From positions 141,995,450-142,059,449 of the forward strand of contig OX578134.1 of assembly GCA_951213105.1 (NCBI GenBank): a stretch of DNA of 64,000 nucleotides, written 5' to 3'. The DNA comes from Amaurobius ferox (taxonomy: Eukaryota; Arthropoda; Arachnida; Araneae; Amaurobiidae). This document shows, in pieces, positions 1-11,672 of the stretch. Below the pieces are notes generated by a model that saw only the letters and a program-made list of their open reading frames with translations, was not told where the DNA came from and ran no database searches. The number at the start of each line of letters is the position of its first letter. Within the stretch, counting starts at the first letter, position 1. The position numbers and the translations under genes were made by a program.

Positions 1-476
1 TTATAAAAAAAATCTCATAAATTAAAAAAAAAACATTAACTGTTGAGAAACATGTTTACTTTTCATATGTAACGTCATGCGATAAATTGGGTGACTTCAT
101 TCTCGTGGATCTAACTCTTTCCATTCACGAGAAAAGATACTTTGAGTAATGCTTTTGCATTTGAACGCCAATAATCATTTATCTCCTGTAAGAATAATTT
201 ATTTCTCCGTCCATAACGCTTGGCGAGATTTTGATAACGAATTTGACTGAATGTTGCCAACTTGATGACATTTTTAAATGTTGCCAAATTAATGAAAATC
301 TCGCCAAATGGATAAAAACGGCACTAAATCAATGAAAATGACGACTAATTGAAAAAATTCAATATCTTGGAAGAATACAATATGTATCTAGCATAAGGAT
401 AACATTTTTTTAACTGTGAAAGTAGTAAATTCATTGCATTATATAAGGAAAGTCATGTGTTGCCCACATCAGATTT
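1..476 (+). mobile_element. HLE repeat copy 1, 3' part (Helentron-like, non-autonomous)
   Basis: This is the 3' two-thirds of a dispersed element that recurs at least ten times in the window; its 5' part lies before the window. It contains the recurring block on catgcgataaattgggtgac, the gcgag/gccaaat-rich block, and the 3' terminus: ataaggaaagt followed by the hairpin atgtg-ttgcc-cacat and a T run. It encodes no protein. The class is inferred from architecture shared with the complete copies, not from a database match. Confidence 0.7.
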
Positions 477-1190
477 TTTATTATAGCAATTTGAATATTA
501 AAAATGATATATTTTCTTAATTACATATATATTTTTTATTTGCAAAAGTCAGAGAGAAAATGTTCTGGATTTATAACTTCAGGAAGCCAAATATTACACA
601 CAAAATAATTATGTTTTGTTCACCAGTTCATTCTTTATAATGATTGTGTAAATACAATATAAACCTCTCCAACATATTATTCTCTGTACATATTAACTCC
701 TTTACGGATTTAAATTGAACTAGATCATTTCAAAAATTAATCTTCTACATTTTTAATGAACAAATATATAAATGTAGTAAATACTACTACTTGAGGATAA
801 TCCTTGTTCCAAATAATAATATTACAAATACATATTTTATTTCTCGATATGCAAAATAAAAAAAAAACTGGTGCTGTTCTCGGTTTTCCTTTTTTAAAAA
901 TAAGGTACACCTATGAATATTTGAAATTGCTTCATAAATCAATAAAATGATCTCATCACTAGTCGGAACGTAGATTTTATAGTATGAATATTTTAGTATA
1001 CACAATTAATTACCCGCTGGGCATATACTCCCATGGTCTAAGTTTACCCAACAGTTTGACAACAACATAAGATGCAGACATTGCTGACTGCTTGACAACA
1101 AACATTTTAGGCCTAATGGCAGAAATATCCATACGTACTTCAGACATTATTTCGTCTAACACTAAACGGAAACTGCTGCTTGTAGGATAA

Positions 1191-1512
1191 TAATGTATTA
1201 CTCCCTTTTATAAAGCAGACATATGTCAGTTATATATGTATGTTTATTACCTTTATCGTCCCGTGATGATATGTTTTAGGGTGATTTTTAAATGCCGATA
1301 CCGTCTGTGAACTTTATCGCTGTGAGTGTTCTAGTCATTCTGCATTGTTTATCGCTTGCCTCTTCACAGATCATTTTTGTTAAGGTTGCATACTGTTTTA
1401 TTTCTTCTGTTTTGACCTGCAAAAGGAAACTTGTAACGCCTTTGAAGAACCTGTAGTCACCTAACTGGCACATGTCTGCTTTATATAAGGACGTAGTAAA
1501 TTAATGTATTAT
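1191..1512. mobile_element. Candidate MITE with about 30-bp inverted ends
   Basis: The left end reads ttataaagcagacatatgt (near 1208-1226). The right end carries its complement (near 1470-1488), so the ends form an imperfect inverted repeat. The 10-bp direct repeat taatgtatta lies just outside both ends (1191-1200 and 1503-1512) and may be a target-site duplication, although it is not perfectly flush with the inverted repeats. A 61-codon minus-strand open frame inside (1288-1473) matches nothing I recognise and may be chance. The superfamily is not assigned. Confidence 0.45.
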
Positions 1513-2048
1513 TTATTATAAAATCACAAATATTCAGAATTATTTTATAGAAATATTTTTCTAAGCATATTTTGAATTATTATTTAACTTTTCAAGTTTT
1601 TTCAGCCTTTAATCAGATTAATAATAATACATTATCTTTTTATATTATAAAAATCATTTTTTCTTCAAATATCGCGTTGCTTATACAAAAAACACCCCAA
1701 ATGAAATATTTTAAAGGCATATAAAAATATTGTTTTAAAATACACAAGTATCTTATTCTTTTCGAAACTAACAAGCATTAAAAAAACTTTTAGCAGCAAT
1801 GATAATGGATAGGAAAAAATAAAATATACATACTGAAATAGCAAAATGAGTGAGATAAAAATTTTCCACTTTTATAAAAGTTGATATAATTTTATCATTC
1901 CTGATAAAATAAACACAATACAAAATCAATTGTATCAAATAACCTGCAAGAAGAAATTTAAATGTTTGCGAAAATATTACTATGAACTGTCGTGAAATAC
2001 AGATCTATAAATCGATACCCCTTATTACACCTTTGTAACAAGGGAAGC

Positions 2049-2216
2049 ATTAAAATAAGTACCTTAATTATTGCAATAATTTTGATGTCAGAATAAATCT
2101 CTTCATGGTTCTTAACGTCATTTTAAACCTCCTTCGAAATTTTTTGCCTGACTTTAAGTGTAAATGCGCCAACAGTAATTGGAAACTTCATTAAAGATGA
2201 TAGTTTGTGCTTTTAA
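2049..2216 (+). pseudogene. Secreted-peptide gene relic P1
   Basis: This is one of six same-strand relics of a short gene that I cannot identify. The frame is collinear with the other copies for 55 codons without a frameshift. The start codon position reads ATT instead of ATG. A hydrophobic signal-like core (STLIIAIILM) follows, then in-frame stops at 2094 and 2124, then FEIFC and the conserved end GNFIKDDSLCF before the terminal stop at 2214. Hydrophobic core, cysteines and carboxy end align with the copies at 15.7, 18.0 and 20.3 kb. A secreted role is inferred from the signal-like start only. The copy is dead as it stands. Confidence 0.5.
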
Positions 2217-2908
2217 AAGCTTAATTAGGAATATTTTTCTAAAATGATGGCCTCGTAACTAAATATTTTTAAGAAAAAAAAGTTTGCCACATTTGCAACC
2301 TCTCATCAATTTTACGCGCAGAGGCGCAGGTGAGTTATGTTCAACTTCGTGTGGGAAGTTGTAACTTTTCCACAACTCCCTCCTAAAAGGACATGTGTAA
2401 AATAATTTATAGTGACAAAGTTTTTGAAAATAGAGAAGTATATACGAACGTTAAATGAATTATGCTTTAGTAATTTGAGTATATATAACAATCTTTATAA
2501 AGAATGTGATTAAATATTTCATCTGTAGAAAATATTTATTCCATTACGTTTTCACATCATGTGGCTTTTGAACATATTAAACAGGATAAGAGATCATTAA
2601 GATTAAAATGGAGTCCCTAAACTGGTAAAGCTTTCCAGTTTTTATCTCTAATATAAAATTTGTTTGCTCACAGAAAGTTGTTTTTCTAATTTAAGCTCAT
2701 GTGCTAAAATATTCAAATATAAGTCACTGCAACAGATATAAATCCTCCCATATTAAGAAATGTTAATAGCATATATTCAAAGAAGTTTTTAACTAATTAT
2801 ACTTAATAAAGAGAATTTCCATATATAAGCTCAGTCGAATAACAAAAAATACAGAAGTTATGTATGAAATTATTATAAACCATTAATTATACGATTTAAA
2901 AATGACTT

Positions 2909-3395
2909 TTATTACTTTCCTTATATACATAGTATAATGCATAAGGAAAGTATTATGACGGGTTCGAAAATTTGAATTCGAGTTTTCGACGGGAGAGCAC
3001 GTTTCAAGTAACCCTGATCACGAATCGAACATTTTTGAGATGATGTCTATGTGTGTGTGTGCCAGTGAGTCTGTGGAGACGGTATCTAACGAACGAATGG
3101 AACTATTCCAACAAATTTGGTACAACAATTACAACTCGTTAATACTGGAAGTTCATTATTCTTAAACACAGACCAGAACTATTTCTAAACACATGTTCAG
3201 AACCCCTCAATTTTTTGAGTGAAATTTTGAAAAAAATTATCAGAAAATCTAAACCATTAATAAAGTTAGGCGAATAGATATTTCTTATGTAATTTTTCCT
3301 TAGAAAATGATTGACATAAACTTTAAAACGCTAACATGAACTGTTCTCGAGATATAGCACATTTTTCAAATAAATGCATTTCAAAAAATCCCATA
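2909..3395 (+). mobile_element. HLE repeat copy 2, 5' part
   Basis: The copy starts with the 5' hairpin (actttcctta ... taaggaaagt). The ttcgaattcgagttttcgac block, a short (GT)n, and the block cagtgagtctgtggagac follow in the same order as in the complete copies at 9.4 and 10.3 kb. The similarity stops near 3395, so the 3' half with its terminal hairpin is missing. Confidence 0.7.
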
Positions 3396-3612
3396 AATTT
3401 CCAAAAAGAAGCAATATTGTGAATTTTTATATTCTCTTAGTTGAAATATTGTGATGCAAATGTGATCTATATTAAAACAAACGTCTTAACTCTGGAGAAA
3501 AAAATTAGACCACGTGTATAACTACAAAACATAAAATACCTATAAAAGTGTATAAAATATGGATAAAGAAACAATATAATATCATTTTGTAAATCCTACA
3601 ATTCTTATAACA
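3396..3612. repeat. Duplicated flank shared with 7,485-7,707
   Basis: About 215 bp upstream of HLE copy 3 recur, with scattered differences, upstream of HLE copy 5. Shared strings include caatattgtgaatttttata and gaccacgtgtataactac. Both flank and element are shared up to about 3,828, which implies a segmental duplication or a longer mobile unit. No coding frame is supported. Confidence 0.7.
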
Positions 3613-3996
3613 TTCTTTATCTACATAGTATGATGTATGAGGAAAGTATTGTGACGGGGTCGAAATTTCAAATTCGAGTTTTTGACTGAAGAGCACGTTT
3701 CAAGCATCCCTGAATACGAATCAAACGTATTTGAGGTGATGTGTGTGTGTGTGCGTGTATCAGTGAGCCTGTGGAGACAATATTTCACGAAAAAATGCAG
3801 CGATTAGAACGAAATTTAGTACAAAATAGCCGTTCTCGATATGTTTTAGTTTTTTCGTATATTTTCTACGCCACCTTTGAAAATAAGTCCAGTTACCAAA
3901 TGAGAACGAAGATTGAATTAAAAGTGAATTAAATTTAATTTAAATAAAGTGAACGCGGATATAAGTCTGTAGAGAAACTCATGTGCTACCCACATC
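3613..3996 (+). mobile_element. HLE repeat copy 3, short mosaic of two subfamilies
   Basis: The 5' half (hairpin, ttcgagtttttgac block, (GT)n, cctgtggagac) belongs to the common subfamily A. From about 3828 the sequence switches to the 3' half of subfamily B (gccacctttgaaaataagtc, then the terminal hairpin atgtgctacccacat), as in the copies at 48 and 57 kb. At under 400 bp it has two recognisable ends and no internal module block. Confidence 0.7.
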
Positions 3997-4701
3997 AGAT
4001 ATTTACTTTTATTTTCAAATTACTCAACCTTTATTATCTAATTTCTCATTTGTAGATTTGATTTGATAAGTTTCGAAAATGTGCAATCGTGTTAAATCGG
4101 TGCTTATTCATCATTAAAAATCAAGGTATAGATATATTAATATCATTAATGTATCAATACTTAATTATTATTCCAGGAAAAATATCTTCAATATGGAGAA
4201 AATTCCCTTTAAAAACGATTTTACGTATGAAATAAGAAGTTAATTTTATACATCACTTTCAAAGAATAAAAGGAACTAGATAAAGGCAATGCAGACAAAT
4301 AATTCATAATGTATTTTTAAATACAGGGTACTAAATTTACTTTTAGTTTTACAATAAATATTAAATGAGACAAAAAAATGACTCTAATGACACACAAGAT
4401 AATATGCTTACGGTTGACAAATTTATATATTTCAAATCTTTATTTATATGAAATCTTTAACAAAAAAAAACCATTATTTGGTGAGTTTCCTAAATTCATT
4501 GGGTTATTAATTCAAGTTAAAAAAAAATTAATTTGAACCTAAGTACAGTTGAATATGAAGTATATTAAACATTACATGAATCATAGAAATCTAAAAAATG
4601 TGATAAAACATCTTTAAGACAAAGAAAAAAACATTTTAAAGCACATGTCTACGTTGAAAGGAATACCGTTGATTTTACAATCACTTTGTCACAATAAAGA
4701 A
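3997..4701. other. AT-rich interval, no gene seen
   Basis: A-rich DNA between two HLE copies. I see no convincing frame, RNA gene or clear repeat. Confidence 0.5.
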
Positions 4702-5706
4702 AACATCTGATGTGGGCAGCACATGACTTTCCTTATATAATGCAATGAATTTGCAACTTTTAAAATAAAAAATAGATTATTTTTATAGTAGTTATTTATA
4801 TTCTTTCCAAGATATTGTATTTTCGTCAATGAGTCGTCATTTTCCATGTCGTCATCATCAATGAGTCATCATTGATTTAGCGTCATTTTTATATATTTGG
4901 CGAGTTTTTCGTTAATTTAGCAACATTTAAAAAAGTCGCCAAGTTTGATCATTACATCAAATTCGTTGCCAAAATCTCGCCAAGCGTTATGGACGAATAA
5001 ATAAGTTATTCTTACAGCAGATAAATGACTATTGGCGTTCAAATACAAGAGTGTTACTCAAAGTATCTTTTTTCATGAATGGAACGAGCTAGATCCACGA
5101 GAATGATGTCAACAAATTTATCGCATGGTATTAAATATGAAAAGTGAACATGTTTCTCAAAAATTTTTTTCTTATTTTATATGACTTTTTGACATTATTT
5201 TTGAAAAATGTGCAATATCTCGAGAACGGTTCATGCTAGCGTTTTAAAATTTATGTCAATACTTTTCTAATGAAAAATTATATAAGAAATGTCTATTTGC
5301 GGAACTAGATTAGCGATTTTGATTTTATGAAGTGTTTCTCAAAATTTCACTCAAAAAAGTAGAGGGTTCTAAACATTCGATTACATATAAAAACAATAGA
5401 CTTGCAGTGTTTACGGATTGTCATTTTTGTACCAAATTTCTTTCGTATCGGTCTATTCGTTTGTCAGTTATCGTATCCATAGACTCACTGACACACACAC
5501 ACACATGCACACACATACTTTCACACACACACATTCTTTCACACACACACACATACATTCACACACACACAGAGATATCACTTTAAAAATGTTTGATTCG
5601 TGATCAGGGATGCTTGAAACGTGATCTCCCGTCGAAGAAAACTCGAATTCGAATTTTCGACCCCATCACAATACTTTCCTTATACATTATGCATATAAGG
5701 AAAGTA
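4702..5706 (-). mobile_element. HLE repeat copy 4, complete, about 1.0 kb
   Basis: This complete copy lies on the minus strand. Read on the plus strand it begins with the 3' terminus (tgatgtgggcagcacatga, a hairpin, then actttcctt) and ends with the 5' hairpin (actttcctta ... ataaggaaagt). Between them lie the gcgag/gccaaat block, the ctcgagaacg block and an interrupted (AC)n array (about 5492-5572). An inverted subterminal aaggaaagt, a central microsatellite, a 3' hairpin and no protein are the features described for non-autonomous Helentron elements (HINE/DINE-1). The class call rests on this structure alone. Confidence 0.65.
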
Positions 5707-5908
5707 GAAAGTCAAAAAATGACAGAATGGCATTGCCGATGAAAAAAAAAGTTTAAACAGAAAATGTTTTTAAGGTAAATACTAAAATATACAAAAAAGT
5801 TTTTAAGTAATGGACAAGAAAAAAATAAAGTGCTCGTAAAAATATGAATATATAATATTACTAAAAAACGAAATAAGCGCATCGAAATCTTTCGCTGAAA
5901 AGCGAGTT

Positions 5909-6106
5909 ATGAAAATAAATAAGTTTGTTACCCCACTATATTTCAAAGCACAGCAGTTTCTCTTAAAATGTCTTCATAATTCTAAACATCACTTAAATTT
6001 TTCTCGAAAATTTTATGCTCGGCAACGAGAATTATTGCGAGTGGGAAATATTAATAGCATTATGAAACTCCATTTAGGATTAACGTTTCTGCTCTTAAAA
6101 GCATAG
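5909..6106 (+). pseudogene. Secreted-peptide gene relic P2
   Basis: It starts MKINKF after a leader resembling that of the other copies (atcgaaatct ... cgctgaaaag). It runs open for 65 codons, but the hydrophobic core seen in other copies is eroded to VTPLYFKAQQFLL. The nucleotide match to the family continues through the terminal region and beyond, into the downstream stretch of family F (attagcc, aaatgatg-like). The carboxy end characteristic of the family lies in another frame, so I treat the open frame as a frameshifted relic. Function unknown. Confidence 0.4.
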
Positions 6107-6249
6107 CGATATATTATTTTTAAATTATAGCCCCGTAATTGTTTATTAAATATATTTGTCACGTTTGCTACCTTCCATATATATAGGTAACTGAGTCATA
6201 TTTGACTTCGCAAAATGAGAAAATATTTCCGCTCTTTACAAAATATATA

Positions 6250-6960
6250 TACTTTTTATATATGTTCGTTTACAAATTTATAGCTGTTAGTTAATTGCTT
6301 GATGTTAGCTAATGTATGTTGAAGAGAATCATCACAATGCTATAAAATTATGGTGTCCATGCACATATTAAAAGTAATAATGGTCCATCTTTAAAAATTA
6401 TCTCAGCAAATGATTCATCTAAAGTAATATTATTTTACACACGTTCAGTTGAATCCACAAAATTTACCAGAAAATAACTTTAATTATCTATACTGTTAAT
6501 CATGAACGCTACCTCGATTAATTATTTTTACATATCATTGATAAGTTTGGAAAATATTCTATCATGCTAAACATGTGTGTGATGATACTGTTTTCCAAAT
6601 TATATTATTATACTTCACATAATAGATAAATTATATGAATGTGACTTATACTAAATAAAAATATTCAAGGCGTTTGTATTTAGAACACAAATATACTTTT
6701 TCCAATTGTGCAAAAAATAAAAACAGATAAACAATATAATAACAGCGCAAAAATGTTATTATTTTTACAAACGCAAAAATAAAAATTGCTAATTACTCTC
6801 TCACTCTCTCTCTAGCATATTGACTTTTCTTTTAATACAAATACTGAGTTAGACAAAAACTGTCTCAAATATTACACACAAAAAAATGCTTGAAAATGTA
6901 AATATAGAACTCTGCAAAAAATAAATAAACACATCGAGATAACTTACACACAAGATAATC
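6250..6960. other. AT-rich interval, no gene seen
   Basis: A/T-rich DNA with a small CT tract (ctctctcactctctctct at about 6795-6814). I find no supported gene or mobile-element end. Confidence 0.5.
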
Positions 6961-7114
6961 ATGAAAAAAACTCACTTTTTGTAACAAATAAGCAGACTAA
7001 TCACCATTGCGGCTCTTAAAGTCACTTGAAACCATCTTTGAAAGTTTATGCATAGATATCTGTGGCAAGGGAATATTCATAGTAATTCGATGATTTATTA
7101 ATGATTATAGTTAA
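6961..7114 (+). pseudogene. Secreted-peptide gene relic P3
   Basis: An ATG after the family leader (atcgagataacttacacaca) opens MKKTHFL and stops at once, so the signal-peptide part is broken. From 7012 the family frame is intact for 27 codons: LLKSLETIFESLCIDICGKG and onward, with a stop (TGA) at 7091, then FINDYS and the terminal stop. Here the spacing of the two central cysteines (C-x3-C) is in frame, unlike the copies at 18.0 and 20.3 kb. Confidence 0.45.
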
Positions 7115-7484
7115 TAGGTTTAATTTTTTATAACTCCAGAACTAAGTTGTCATTTAAAAATAGTTTGTCAAATTAGAAAACGAACATCACTTTAACGCGC
7201 AAATAGACGGATAACATATGTCCTATTTTGTACAATGCACAGAAATTTTTCTAAAACTCTACCCATAATATAATATACATAAAAATTAGGATTTGTATAT
7301 GCGTAGTTTTTAAGAATTACGTATGGTATTATAAAAAATAAGTCAAATGTATCTTAAAAATGTGTGCACTTTATTTGCAAATTTTAGAGGGTTAAACACA
7401 GACGCCCTGCCTTGATTATCAATTTTTACATTTAAATCTTTAGCATACTAACTATCTAACTATGGGAAAATATTTTATAGTATT

Positions 7485-7707
7485 AAATTTCCTATAAAAG
7501 AAACAATATTGTGAATTTTTATATTCTCAAAGTTGAAATATTATCATGCAAATGCGATCTATATTAAAACAAACATCTTGACTCTGATGTGGAGGAAAAG
7601 AATTAGACCACGTGTATAACTACAAAATATAAAATACTTGTAAAAGTATATAAAATATAGATAAAGGAACAACATAATAATATTTTGTAAATCCTACGAT
7701 TCTTATA
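7485..7707. repeat. Duplicated flank shared with 3,396-3,612
   Basis: This is the partner of the duplicated flank upstream of HLE copy 3, with the same order of blocks leading directly into the HLE 5' end. The element sequence stays matched to about 7,930 and then follows subfamily A, whereas the 3.6-kb partner switches to subfamily B. Confidence 0.7.
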
Positions 7708-9392
7708 ACTTTATTTACATACATAGTATAATGAATAATTAAAGTATTATGACGGGGTCGAATATTCGAATTCGAGTTTTCGACTGAAGAGCACGTTTCA
7801 AGCATCCCTGAATACGAATCAAACGTATTTTAGGTGATGTGTGTGTATAGATGTGAGTGTGTGTCAGTGAGCCTGTGGAGATAATATTTCACGAACAAAT
7901 GCAGCGATTAGAACGAAATTTAGTACAAAATTACAATCTATGAATACTGAAAGCCTATTGTCTTTAAATGCAATCGAATGTTCAGAACCCCCCTAAATTT
8001 TCGAATGAAATTTTGAAAAATTCATCAAAAATTCTAAACCTTTAATAAAGTTACACAAGTAGTCATTTCTTACGTAATTTTTCCTTAGAAAAAAATTAAC
8101 ATAAACATTAGAACGTCAGCATGAACCGTTTTCGAGATATTGCACATTTTCCAAATAAATATATCAAAAAATCACATAAAAATATTACCTATTCCGAAAT
8201 ATGCTCATTTTTCGTATGTAATACCATGCGATTCATTTTGTTACATCATTCTCGTGGATATAGCCCGTTCCATTCATAAGAAAATATACTTTGGGTAATA
8301 CTTTTGTATTTGAACGCAAATAGCCATTTAATTGCTATAAGAATAACTCATTTCTCCGACAATAACGCTAGGTGATATTTTTGCTGCGAATTTGGCGAAA
8401 TGTAGCCAACCTAGCGACATTTTTAAATATTGCCAAATTAACGAATATGTTACCAAATTGATAAAAATGGCGCTAATTCAATGAATATTACGACTGATTG
8501 ACGAAAATTCAATATCTTAGAAAGATTATAAGTATCTACTTTAAAAATAACCTATTTTTCCATCCATAACGTTTGTCAAATTTTTTTCAGAATATCTCCA
8601 ACTTGTTGACTTTTTAAATGTTGCCTGATTGACGAAAATGTCACTCAATTGATAAAAATTCGCCAAATTGATGGAATCGCCTCTAAATCAGTGAAATAAC
8701 GACTAATTGAGTTCAATATCTTGGAAAGTACATAAGAGTTGGTTATAGGAATAATCCATTTCACCGTCCATCTGTCCGTCTGTGCGTAACACTTGGCGAG
8801 AGATTTAGCTGGATTTCGCCAACTTTGCGACTATTTTGAATGTTGCAAAAATGACAAAAATGTCGCCGACTTGATAATGACGCCAAATGGGAAATGATGT
8901 TTCTCAAATTCTGATTTCCGTCATATGACGGGCACTCCGTCTAGAATATAAGAAATACTTCTATCTCCGTTTGTCTGTAACACTTGCTGATACATTTGGC
9001 GAACTTAGCGAATAATCTAGCGACGTATCGCCAATATTGCGATATTTTACACCCAGATGGAAGAACATATGTTCAAAATTGCAAAAATGACGCTAAATTA
9101 ATGAAAATTACGCCTATTTGATGTATAAGATTAAGTATTTTAATATATGAACTATGACGCTTATTGAGGATACTATCAATATTGATGAGTGTTTATTTAG
9201 AGTTGCGCGAAATATAAGGTAATTATGCACTTTGAAATAGTTTTAAACGTTGTCATCCGGAAAATCGCCAAATGTACAATTCAACGATAAAAATACACAA
9301 CCGTGGATCTTATAGATTACTTTTTGATTTTGCAAGGAGTGAATTTATTGCATTATGCAAGAAAAGTCATGTGCTGCCCACATCGGATTTTT
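7708..9392 (+). mobile_element. HLE repeat copy 5, long copy with internal tandem modules
   Basis: The 5' part (decayed hairpin, (GT)n near 7839-7863, gtggagataatatttcacga) is followed by the common middle and then an expanded 3' region. That region is about four successive, diverged modules of roughly 200 bp, starting near 8335, 8546, 8749 and 8956. Modules open with ataagaataactcatttctcc-like sequence, contain gcgaca/gccaaattaacg, and close with caatatcttggaaag-like sequence. The copy ends with the terminal hairpin atgtgctgcccacat (9369-9383) and abuts the next copy directly. Confidence 0.75.
8335..9170 (+). repeat. Tandem array of about four 200-bp modules inside HLE copy 5
   Basis: Each module has the same succession of motifs: cgtccataacgcttggcgag, gccaacttg-cgac, gttgccaaattaacgaaaat, cgccaaattgataaaaat, gcgctaaatcaatgaaaat, gacgactaatt. 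Other HLE copies have one such module. The units are diverged from each other, so the expansion is old. Confidence 0.7.
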
Positions 9393-9528
9393 ACTTTCCT
9401 TATATACATAATGTATAAGGAAAGTATTGTGACGGGGTCGAAAATTCGAATTCGAGTTTTCGACGGGAGAGCACGTTTCAAGCATCCCTGATCACGAATC
9501 AAACATTTTTGAAGTGATGTCTGTGTGT

Positions 9529-9595
<67 letters not shown>

Positions 9596-10311
9596 TATGT
9601 GTGTGTGTGTGTGTGTCAGTGAGTCTGTGGAGACGATAACTGACGAACGAATGGACCGATTCGAACCAAATTTGGTACAAAAATCACAATCCGTAAACAC
9701 TGGAAGCCTATTGTTTTTATACGTGATCGAATGTTCAGAACCCCCCTAAATTTTCGAATAAAATTTTGAAAAAATCGTTAAAAAATCAAAACCGCTAATA
9801 AAGTTACGCAAATAGACATTTCTTATGTAATTTTTCATTAGAAAACGATTGGCATAAATTTTAGAACGCTAACATGAACCGTTCTCGAGATATTGTACAT
9901 TTTTCAAAAAAATTATGAAAAAGTCACATAAAAAAAAAATTCCTATTGAGAAACATGTTCACTTTTCAAATGTAATACCATGCGATAAATTGAGTGACAT
10001 CATTCTCATGGATCTAGCTCGTGGCATTCATGAAAAAATATACTTTGAATAATACTTTTGCATTAGAACGCCTATAATCATTTATCTGCTGTAAGAATAA
10101 CTTTTTTCTTAGTGCATAACTCTTGGCGAGATTTTGGCGACGAATTTGGCGGAATGTCGCCAACTTGGCGACTTTTTTGAAATGTTGCCAAATTAATGAA
10201 AACCTCGCCAAATGGATAAAAATGATGCTAAATCAATGAAAATGACGACTAATTGTCAAAAATGCAATATCTTGGAAAGAATATTAGTATCTACTATAAG
10301 AAAATCCTATT
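9393..10311 (+). mobile_element. HLE repeat copy 6, tandem with copies 5 and 7
   Basis: It begins at actttccttatatacataa, right after the 3' end of copy 5, with a perfect 5' hairpin. A (GT)n array of about 100 bp follows (9511-9620), then the ctgtggagacgataactgac and gttctcgagatattg blocks and one gccaaat module. It lacks the last 70 or so bases, including the 3' hairpin, and runs straight into the 5' hairpin of copy 7. It is therefore a 3'-shortened unit in a head-to-tail row. Confidence 0.8.
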
Positions 10312-11222
10312 ACTTTCCTTATATACATAATATATAAGGAAAGTATTGTGACGGGGTCGAAAATTCGAAATCGAGTTTTCGACGGGAGAGCACGTTTCAA
10401 ACATCCCTGATCAAGAATCAAACATTTTTGAAGTGATGTCTGTGTGTGTGTGTGTGTGTGAGAGAGTCTGTGAACACGATAACTGACAAAGAATTGGACG
10501 GATTCGATCCAAATTTGGTACAAAAATCACAATCCGTAAACACTGGAAGCCTATTGTTTTTATACACAATCGAATGTTAAGAACACCCCTAAATTTTCAA
10601 ATAAAATTTGGAAAAAATAGTCAAAAAATCAAAACCACTAATAAAATTACGCATATAGACATTTCTTATGTAATTTTTCATTAGAAAACGATTGACATAA
10701 ATTTTAGAGCGCTAACATAAACCGTTCTCGAGATATTGCACATTTTTAAAAAAAATATCAGAAAGTCATATAAAATAAAAATATTTCCTCTTGAGAGACA
10801 TGTTCACTTTTCAGTAATACCATGCGATATATTGGATAACATCATTCTCGTGGATCTAGCTCGTTCCATTCATGAAAAAATATACTTTGAGTAATACTTT
10901 TGTATTTGAACGCCAATATTCATTTAATTGCTGTAAGAATAACTTATTTCCTTGTCCATTATGCTTGGCGAGATTTTGGCGACGAGTTTTGGCGGAATGT
11001 CGCCAGCTTGGCGAATTTTTGAAATGTTGACAAATTAACGAAAATCTCGCCAAATGGATAAAAATGACGCTAAATCAATGAAATGACGACTAATTGTCGA
11101 AAATTCAATATCTTGGAAAGAATATTAGTATCTACTATAAGAAAAACTTATTTATTTTACTGTAAAAGTGGTAAATTCATTACGTTATATAAGGAAAGTC
11201 ATGTGTTGCCCACATCAGATTT
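10312..11222 (+). mobile_element. HLE repeat copy 7, complete, about 0.91 kb
   Basis: This complete unit runs from the 5' hairpin (actttccttatatac ... aaggaaagt) through a short (GT)n (10437-10461), the ctcgagatattgcac block and a single gcgag/gccaaat module. It ends with aaggaaagt (11191-11199) and the 3' hairpin atgtg-ttgcc-cacat (11201-11215), followed by a T run. It is the best single reference copy of subfamily A and carries no credible protein. Confidence 0.8.
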
Positions 11223-11579
11223 TTTGTAGTATGGAGATATAACAATGAGGATCTACAATAAAAAATGGTGTGTGCAATAACAATTATATAAAATCATAGT
11301 TGTTTATGACAACATTTTTTTACAAACATAACGTTGTGGAACGCTCTGTTTATAAAACTGAACAATAAAGTATATCATTGTCTATATTGTCTCAAGTCTA
11401 CTAACTACCTTGTAACCAAGTCTTTAATTAAGTATCTATTAAGAGTTTTGATAATGTTAATGTTTTCAATACTTTTATAACTCAGACTTTTGCCACCTTT
11501 GTGACTTTTCTGCTAGCAATCAATCACAGAGAAGCTGAAATTTGGCTGAAATTGACAAAGGAAAGTGAAAACTGACTCA

Positions 11580-11672
11580 GTATCGTGATTCTTATACATT
11601 ATTTTTTGACTGTAGAAGGAGTAAATTCCTTGCACTGTAAGGAAAGTCAAGTGCTGCCCACACCATACATTT
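11580..11672 (+). mobile_element. HLE solo 3' end (copy 8)
   Basis: Only the 3' terminal part is present: ggagtaaattccttgcactg, taaggaaagt, then gtgctgcccacac where one arm of the hairpin has decayed. Confidence 0.6.

Noticed and set aside
5332..5603. His-Thr repeat proteins at 5.3-5.6 kb, and the similar ones at 9.5 kb
   Set aside because: They come from (AC)n/(GT)n inside HLE elements and appear wherever that repeat occurs.
8335..9170. CRISPR-like array
   Set aside because: Units are about 200 bp, diverged, without unique spacers, and lie in an animal transposon.
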